Of a stretch of 10,704 nt of DNA, positions 6,978 to 10,704 are shown in pieces. The stretch's first letter is position 1. The number at the start of each line of letters is the position of its first letter. Both the position numbers and the translations under genes were made by a program. The notes beneath the pieces are model-generated. The model did no database searches and was not told the DNA's origin. It worked only from the letters and a program-made list of their open reading frames with translations. Source of the DNA: CALMFQ01 sp964495595 (lineage in GTDB: Bacteria > Pseudomonadota > Gammaproteobacteria > Burkholderiales > SCOH01). The stretch spans positions 1 to 10,704 of the forward strand of contig CAZBWH010000092.1 in NCBI GenBank assembly GCA_964495595.1. The letters run 5' to 3'.

Positions 6978-7688
6978 TCAGCGTTTTGGCCGGGTAATAT
7001 TCAGGCCAATATTACGTTGCTGCTGGCCGATGTTGACCTGTGTGACACTGTCGGCAGCAGAGTCTGCTTTATCCGGTGCGGGCAGGTGTTGCGAAATGAG
7101 GTTGGTCAGAGGATCGGCGGATTGTGCACGATACCACTCGATCGACGCCTGCATGATGGCTTTCAATCGTTCCTTTTCGTCCTGAATGGCCACACACTTA
7201 TTGTATATGGCACCCACCGCTTCCTGTTGTTGCTGAGCCTTTGCCAGCGACCCCAACAATTGGGACATGTTCTGACTCTTGGGACGTGCCACTGCCTCGG
7301 GCGTCCCCAGCAAATCGTCAATCAAGGCTTTGACCTCGTCATCCTGCTGCACTTCCGCCCGAAAAGCCAAGGCAACACGCATCTGCACCGAAACCAGCAA
7401 ATCGATATTGATCAGGCTCTCGCCAAACATGCTGCCGCTTCCGAGCACCAGCCAGTCGAGACTGACTCCATACTGCTGGGCCACCCGAGTCAGAAACTCC
7501 ATGCCCGGTTTCTTGATGCCGCGCGCCATATTGCTGACAAAGGCAGATGACGCACCAATGCCGCGAGCGAACTCGTTTTGCGAAATGCCCAGTGCGCCAA
7601 ACAGTCTTGTCAGGCGCAATCCAAATTCATCGCGAACAGATGCTGCGTCTGCGTTTGCAAATGCAGACGAATCATTTATACTTACCAT
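6978..7688 (-). CDS. XRE/Cro-type helix-turn-helix repressor
   Basis: 236-residue DNA-binding protein. The HTH_3/XRE domain lies at about 24-83: LRLTRLFGALGISQNEFARG, then ASSAFVSNMARGIKKPGMEF, then LTRVAQQYGVSLDWLVLG, with the ISQNEFA and FVSNMARG segments as the two DNA-contact helices. The rest is helical and Gln-rich (LGSLAKAQQQQEAVGAI), with no peptidase or LexA-like residues visible, so SOS-type self-cleavage is unlikely. The last 20 residues contain two NIG triplets seven residues apart (219-221 and 226-228), repeated in the partner protein. ATG at 7686-7688 is chosen; a TTG seven codons upstream is possible, and neither has a clear ribosome site. It is divergent from a Ner-like gene across a palindrome-rich gap, the layout of a phage immunity switch. 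Repression of that gap is inferred. Confidence 0.85.
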   Translation of the reverse strand: MVSINDSSAFANADAASVRDEFGLRLTRLFGALGISQNEFARGIGASSAFVSNMARGIKKPGMEFLTRVAQQYGVSLDWLVLGSGSMFGESLINIDLLVSVQMRVALAFRAEVQQDDEVKALIDDLLGTPEAVARPKSQNMSQLLGSLAKAQQQQEAVGAIYNKCVAIQDEKERLKAIMQASIEWYRAQSADPLTNLISQHLPAPDKADSAADSVTQVNIGQQQRNIGLNITRPKR

Positions 7689-7781
7689 AGAGTAATGAAT
7701 GCCAACCAATTAGGGTTTGATATAGAAAAAGTAGCTTTTTCTCATTTGAGTATACTCAAAAGTCAACGCAGTGAGGCTGTT
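7689..7781. promoter_or_regulatory. Divergent control region with two palindromes
   Basis: These 93 bp separate the repressor and Ner-like genes and must hold promoters for both. TTTGAGTATACTCAAA at 7745-7760 is a perfect 16-bp palindrome whose centre contains TATACT on both strands, a good -10-like hexamer, so a bound regulator would hide it. AGAAAAAG at 7724-7731 and CTTTTTCT at 7735-7742 form a second inverted repeat with a 3-base centre, three bases from the first. No matching -35 at normal spacing is clear on either strand. They are likely operators for the XRE repressor, the Ner-like protein or both. Confidence 0.6.
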
Positions 7782-8036
7782 ATGGATGCACTGGAAATCA
7801 ATTATCGACTGCGACGTCTTGGTAAATCGCAGACCAGGCTGGCGCACGACTTGGGCGTTTCACCTGGCATCGTGAATAACGTGATTCATGACAGGAGCAC
7901 CTGTTTCCAGGTAGCGGAATATATTGCGGAGCTGTTGGGCAAAAGCGTGAACGAACTGTGGCCTCAGCGCTACGTGTTCAAGCCAAGGCCCAGCCGGGTT
8001 CGTCCATCGTCAGATACTACGGGAGGTGCGCCATGA
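7782..8036 (+). CDS. Ner-like small DNA-binding regulator
   Basis: 84-residue protein resembling the Ner/SfsB (Nlp) winged-helix regulators of Mu-like phages: a short basic N-terminus (INYRLRRLGKSQ), an HTH at about 15-37 (QTRLAHDLGVSPGIVNNVIH) and the family-like ending LGKSVNELWPQRY, comparable to the IWPSRY end of Mu Ner. ATG 7782 is chosen because GTGAGG sits five bases upstream; an in-frame ATG at 7695 would put both palindromes inside the coding region and lacks a ribosome site. The tail after Tyr64 (KPRPSRVRPSSDTTGGAP) is Pro/Ser-rich and probably disordered. In Mu, Ner shuts down early and repressor transcription; by analogy this protein may regulate the divergent promoters and possibly the transposase genes downstream. 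An intrinsic terminator 47 bases after the stop would separate it from istA. Confidence 0.75.
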   Translation: MDALEINYRLRRLGKSQTRLAHDLGVSPGIVNNVIHDRSTCFQVAEYIAELLGKSVNELWPQRYVFKPRPSRVRPSSDTTGGAP

Positions 8037-8082
8037 GCTGATATTCGGTCATTGCATTGCCATATCACGGCGCAGAAAAGGC

Positions 8083-8117
8083 AAAGGACCTGAGGCTGCC
8101 ACCCCAAGTCCTTTTTT
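8083..8117 (+). terminator. Intrinsic terminator after the Ner-like gene
   Basis: AAAGGAC at 8083-8089 pairs with GTCCTTT at 8108-8114, with extra GAGG/CCCC pairing inside the loop, and the right arm runs directly into six T residues (8112-8117). It is well placed to end the Ner-like transcript before istA, and the A-rich left side could also serve leftward transcription. Confidence 0.7.
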
Positions 8118-8119
8118 AT

Positions 8120-8147
8120 ACAGTCAATATTGCTTAACACTGACTGT
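8120..8147. repeat. 7-bp inverted repeat in the istA leader
   Basis: ACAGTCA at 8120-8126 and TGACTGT at 8141-8147 are perfect reverse complements with a 14-base AT-rich spacer. The interval also reads ATTGC-N5-AC-TGAC, which resembles, with one base missing, the reverse complement of the right-end 23-bp repeats. It is therefore either a regulator site or a diverged left-end transposase site. Confidence 0.4.
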
Positions 8148-8165
8148 TGCATTTTCCGCGCTCCG

Positions 8166-8188
8166 GCTGCCGACGTCAAGTCGGCAGC
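8166..8188 (+). promoter_or_regulatory. 9-bp GC-rich hairpin in the istA leader
   Basis: GCTGCCGAC at 8166-8174 and GTCGGCAGC at 8180-8188 form a perfect 9-bp stem with the 5-base loop GTCAA. It is followed by a T-containing but not T-only stretch (GTTCTGTTCTTG), so it could act as a weak terminator or as a leader structure protecting the transposase genes from outside transcription, a known need for insertion sequences. Confidence 0.6.
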
Positions 8189-8209
8189 GTTCTGTTCTTG
8201 TACAGACAT

Positions 8210-8236
8210 CTGCATGCTGGCGAAAGCCAGCATCAG
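8210..8236 (+). promoter_or_regulatory. GAAA-tetraloop hairpin next to the istA ribosome site
   Basis: ATGCTGGC at 8214-8221 and GCCAGCAT at 8226-8233 pair perfectly around a GAAA (GNRA) tetraloop; CTG at 8210-8212 and CAG at 8234-8236 extend the stem past one bulged C. The structure ends right before the Shine-Dalgarno AGGGAG (8237-8242), so it could restrain or position translation of istA. Confidence 0.6.
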
Positions 8237-8247
8237 AGGGAGCTCAT

Positions 8248-9801
8248 ATGAAAATTCCCGTAGCCAAGCAGCGGCAGATCGCCCGCCTGCTGGATCAGCA
8301 TAACTGGAGTAACCGCACCGTCGCGGCTCATATCCAGGTTTCTCACAACACGGTGCGAATCATTCGCGACCAAATACACATTCTGAACTTATCCTGGGCG
8401 GATCTAGTGCAACTGGACGATGAGGCGTTTACGGCCCGACTCGGGACCAGCAGCAAAATCTCCAGCCACAGAAAACCCCTGCCAGACTGGGAGTACATTC
8501 ATCTGGAGCTGAGCCGGCCGGATGTCACCCTGGAGCTGTTGTGGCAAGAATATCGGCAGATCTATCCGGATGGTATTTCCTATCCGCAGCTGACACGCTT
8601 ATATAAGGCATGGGTCAACAAGCGTCGCGTCAGCATGCGGCAAGTCTATCTGGCTGGCGACGTGATGTTTGTCGATTTTTGCGGGCGGACGATGTCAATT
8701 ACCAATCCAGACACCGGGGAGGTCCGCTGGGTTCAGGTGTTTGTTGCCGTCATGGGCGCGTCGTCGCGGATTTTTGCATACGCAGTGGAATCGCAAACGA
8801 TTGCCGACTGGATTGAATGCCACATCCGTGCGTTTGAATACTATGGCGGCGTGCCATTCCGGGTGGTGCCGGACAATCTGAAGTCCGCAGTGCTGAAACA
8901 CGGTCGTGACAAAATTACCACCAACCTTGTCTATGCGGATCTGGCTGAGCATTATAATTTTGCCATCGCACCGGCCCGGCCGCATGAACCGCAGGACAAG
9001 GCGTTGGTTGAGGTGTCAGTACAGATCGTACAGCGTGGCGTCCTGGCGTCGCTACGCAATCACCGGTTCTTTTCGATACATGAATTGAATGCGGAAATGG
9101 GTCGGCGAGTGGAGGCAATCAATAATCGTATCTCGCACAAATTTCCGATCAGCCGACTGGAGCGCTTCACGCGGGTCGAAGCTGCAGCCTTGCGTCCCTT
9201 GCCGGTATTACCCTACGAGGTGTGCAGCTGGCAATACAAGGTGCGTGTTGATGAGTTCTATCTGATTCCCTGGGATGGTAATCATTACTCCGTACCCTTT
9301 CTGTATGCGCACCAACTGGTGGACATACGTGCCAGCAAGCAAACCGTGGAGGTGCTGTATCAGCGTCAGCGTATTGCCAGCCACGAGCGCAGCTATGAGG
9401 TCGGCAAAATATTTAAACTGGACGCGCACATGCCGGCCAACCATCAACACCAGCATGACAACGATCCCGAACGCTTGTTGCTGTGGGCCAAGCAGGCTGG
9501 GCCGGCAACGTTTGACTATGTTCAGGCGCATTTGGCAGATGTACGTACCTACGCAAACGGCCTGAAGACGGTGCGGTATCTGCGTGGCTGGGCGCGCGAA
9601 CCGGAAAATCGGCAACGGCTGGAAGGCATTTGCCAGTACGCGTTATCGATCAAGGCCAATGGTATAACACGGCTGAAATCGATCATCATCCATGGCGCCG
9701 AACAGCGCGTTCGCCCCATCGCCATTCCCCCAACCCCATTAATACACAAAAATTTGCGCGGCCCGGCCTATTTTGCGGCCAAAGGAGAAGTCACATGCTG
9801 A
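8248..9801 (+). CDS. istA: IS21-family transposase (IstA-type, DDE/rve)
   Basis: Transposase carrying out strand cleavage and transfer of the element. Start ATG 8248 has a strong site (AGGGAG) six bases before it; the frame is open further upstream but that part spans the terminator and hairpins. The 517-residue protein has an N-terminal HTH at about 9-42 (RQIARLLDQHNWSNRTVAAH, then NTVRIIRDQ) for end binding. An integrase-core (rve) domain holds the catalytic triad, assigned as Asp143 (MFVDFCGR), Asp209 (VVPDNLKSAV) and Glu255 (DKALVEVSVQ). The C-terminal beta-rich part includes the family-like WDGNHYSVPF. Length agrees with the longer IstA proteins. It overlaps the ATPase gene by seven bases. 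No frameshift or stop is visible, so it may be active. Confidence 0.93.
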   Translation: MKIPVAKQRQIARLLDQHNWSNRTVAAHIQVSHNTVRIIRDQIHILNLSWADLVQLDDEAFTARLGTSSKISSHRKPLPDWEYIHLELSRPDVTLELLWQEYRQIYPDGISYPQLTRLYKAWVNKRRVSMRQVYLAGDVMFVDFCGRTMSITNPDTGEVRWVQVFVAVMGASSRIFAYAVESQTIADWIECHIRAFEYYGGVPFRVVPDNLKSAVLKHGRDKITTNLVYADLAEHYNFAIAPARPHEPQDKALVEVSVQIVQRGVLASLRNHRFFSIHELNAEMGRRVEAINNRISHKFPISRLERFTRVEAAALRPLPVLPYEVCSWQYKVRVDEFYLIPWDGNHYSVPFLYAHQLVDIRASKQTVEVLYQRQRIASHERSYEVGKIFKLDAHMPANHQHQHDNDPERLLLWAKQAGPATFDYVQAHLADVRTYANGLKTVRYLRGWAREPENRQRLEGICQYALSIKANGITRLKSIIIHGAEQRVRPIAIPPTPLIHKNLRGPAYFAAKGEVTC

Positions 9802-10535
9802 TACTCAATACTCTCGGTACGATGCGCGAGCTCGGGCTGAACGCGATGGCGCAGGCGCTGGAGTTACAATTGCAGCAAACCGGAAGCGAGCAACTGACAT
9901 TCGAGCAGCGCATCGGCATGTTGCTTGATGCCGAGGCCAGCGCCAGGTCCAGCCGCAAAATAGAACGATTGCGTAAACAGGCTCATTTCAAGTTTGCGCA
10001 GGCAGTATTGGAAGATGTCGATTTCGCGCCCCGCCGGAAGCTGGATCGATCGCAGGTTCTTACTCTGGGTGCGTGTGACTGGATTAAGCGGCGGCAGAAT
10101 CTGATTATTACTGGGGCGACAGGAACCGGTAAATCCTATCTGGGATGTGCGTTTGGCAACCAGGCCTGCCGGCTGGGGTTCAGCAGCTATTTCATTACCG
10201 CCACCGCGCTGTATGAGCAGTTGAGCAATGCCATTCTGGATCGCGCCCTGCCAAAACTGCGGCGGCACTTGGTCAATACCAAGCTGCTGATCATCGACGA
10301 TTTCGGCCTCGAAAGCATACCGGCAGAGCTTGGGCCGATACTGCTGGAAATTGTTGATCTGCAGTCAGCCAACGGTTCCCTGTTGTTGACCAGCCAATTT
10401 CCCTGTGAACACTGGCACGACAAATTTACCGACCCGACGATCGCAGAAGCAACACTCGACCGAATCGTGCATTGCGCGCATCAGCTCGAATTGCACGGTG
10501 AATCGCTGAGAAAATTGAAAGGCAAAAACATCTGA
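9795..10535 (+). CDS. istB: IS21-family helper ATPase (IstB-type)
   Basis: AAA+ ATPase that helps IstA assemble the transposition complex and choose targets; related to DnaC and, more distantly, Mu B and Tn7 TnsC. The 246 residues include an N-terminal helical domain (about 1-75, MRELGLNAMAQALELQLQQT, then FEQRIGMLLDAEA), Walker A GATGTGKS at 107-114 and Walker B LLIIDDFG with Asp168/Asp169. A sensor-type LLLTSQFP and the family's ATLDRIVH and LRKLKG follow near the end. ATG 9795 is preceded by AAAGGAGAAG and overlaps the istA stop, indicating coupled translation. Complete and undisturbed. A related, deleted copy of this gene is at 6293-6378. Confidence 0.94.
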   Translation: MLILNTLGTMRELGLNAMAQALELQLQQTGSEQLTFEQRIGMLLDAEASARSSRKIERLRKQAHFKFAQAVLEDVDFAPRRKLDRSQVLTLGACDWIKRRQNLIITGATGTGKSYLGCAFGNQACRLGFSSYFITATALYEQLSNAILDRALPKLRRHLVNTKLLIIDDFGLESIPAELGPILLEIVDLQSANGSLLLTSQFPCEHWHDKFTDPTIAEATLDRIVHCAHQLELHGESLRKLKGKNI

Positions 10536-10541
10536 TAGACA

Positions 10542-10561
10542 TGACCGCCGAAAGGCGGTCA
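10542..10561 (+). terminator. GAAA-tetraloop hairpin after istB
   Basis: TGACCGCC at 10542-10549 and GGCGGTCA at 10554-10561 pair perfectly around a GAAA loop, seven bases after the istB stop. Without a T run it is at best a weak terminator, but it would protect the 3' end of the mRNA. Its right arm is also the start of the first 23-bp repeat, so RNA structure and transposase site overlap here. Confidence 0.55.
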
Positions 10562-10648
10562 AGTTCTATGCAATTGGCCGGTCAAGTTGAATGCAATTCG
10601 CCGGTCAAGTGCTTTGCAATTGGGTGGTCAAGTAGAGTGCAATTTTGC
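10557..10648 (+). repeat. Four tandem 23-bp repeats: IS21 right end
   Basis: Units at 10557-10579, 10580-10602, 10603-10625 and 10626-10648 all fit GGTCAAGT-N4-TGCAATT-N4 with the 15 fixed bases identical in every copy, and no spacer between units. IS21 elements are known for multiple repeated sequences at their ends that bind the transposase, comparable to the TnsB sites of Tn7. The exact period of just over two helix turns places all sites on nearly the same DNA face. Confidence 0.88.
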
Positions 10649-10704
10649 ACCCAGGACTGTTCGATGCCCTGGAGCCAGTGGTGCAGCGCGCCTACCGCAC
10701 CACC
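10636..10704 (+). other. Partial open frame running off the window edge
   Basis: A frame open from after the TAG at 10633-10635 to the last base reads HPGLFDALEPVVQRAYRTT outside the IS end, with GC-rich third positions that look coding. There is no start codon with a ribosome site, so it is best seen as the interior of a gene cut by the insertion sequence. The family is not recognised and the stretch is too short to be sure it is coding. Confidence 0.3.

Larger units (their letters stand above)
8248..10649 (+). mobile_element. IS21-family insertion sequence (left end not defined)
   Basis: The element comprises istA, istB and a right end made of four 23-bp direct repeats, with a probable terminal CA at 10648-10649, as usual for IS21-type elements (TG...CA). 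The left end cannot be placed: no clear reverse-complement copy of the repeats (ACTTGACC preceded by AATTGCA) occurs upstream of istA, and only a degenerate candidate is seen at 8128-8145. The true element may therefore start upstream of 8248, and might even include the repressor/Ner module. Confidence 0.75.

Noticed and set aside
6948..7550. Long open frame on the + strand opposite the repressor gene
   Set aside because: It is antisense to a gene with a clear HTH domain; its Cys/His/Leu-rich translation looks like a shadow frame and has no ribosome site.
7578..7781. Longer N-terminus for the Ner-like protein (start at 7578 or 7695)
   Set aside because: It overlaps the repressor gene or the palindromic control region; Met at 7782 has GTGAGG in good position and matches the family length.
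8026..8247. Upstream extension of the transposase frame from 8026
   Set aside because: It would run through an intrinsic terminator and two hairpins, and the ATG at 8248 has a strong ribosome site and begins the usual IstA N-terminal HTH.
10557..10648. CRISPR-like array of short repeats
   Set aside because: The units abut with no spacers, there are only four, and they sit at the end of an IS21 element, where such transposase sites are expected.
1..10704. tRNA, rRNA, known riboswitches
   Set aside because: No cloverleaf, rRNA-like stretch or recognisable riboswitch core was seen on reading both strands; subtle ncRNAs cannot be excluded without a covariance search.

Overview
The window looks like chromosome or accessory DNA of a Gram-negative bacterium. 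It carries a TolC-type outer-membrane channel, an inner-membrane-anchored periplasmic adaptor and an FtsX/MacB-type ABC exporter, which together only make sense across two membranes. The mixed base composition, IS21-type element and Ner-like regulator fit Pseudomonadota (beta or gamma), but nothing here fixes a genus.

Left half (170-6177), all on the + strand: a tripartite exporter locus. It runs tolC-like channel, a possible 35-residue cysteine-containing mini-ORF (overlapping the tolC stop), a secreted 144-aa protein with four cysteines, an unrecognised 179-aa protein, a MacA/HlyD-type adaptor, a free-standing MacB-type ATPase and a MacB-type permease. The last three are tightly packed (14-bp gap, then 13-bp overlap). 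ATPase and permease are separate proteins here, unlike classical MacB where they are fused. The small genes between channel and adaptor are the natural candidates for cargo or accessory factors of the exporter. No peptide-modifying enzyme is visible.

Middle (6178-8117): a scar of an IS21-type element (3' end of istA plus an internally deleted istB fragment with its P-loop), then a reverse-strand pair (XRE-type repressor and a two-TM membrane protein), and a divergent + strand Ner-like regulator. The intergenic region between the divergent regulators holds a perfect 16-bp palindrome and a 19-bp imperfect one. The repressor's C-terminus and the membrane protein's N-terminus share an NIGQ-x-QRN motif.

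Right (8248-10649): an apparently intact IS21-type istA/istB pair with overlapping genes, a structured leader (three inverted repeats) and a right end of four exact 23-bp direct repeats. Repressor, Ner-like protein, DDE transposase and AAA+ ATPase follow in the order of the Mu early region (c, ner, A, B), although the transposase and ATPase are IS21-type. The last 55 bases look like the interior of another gene, possibly interrupted by the element.
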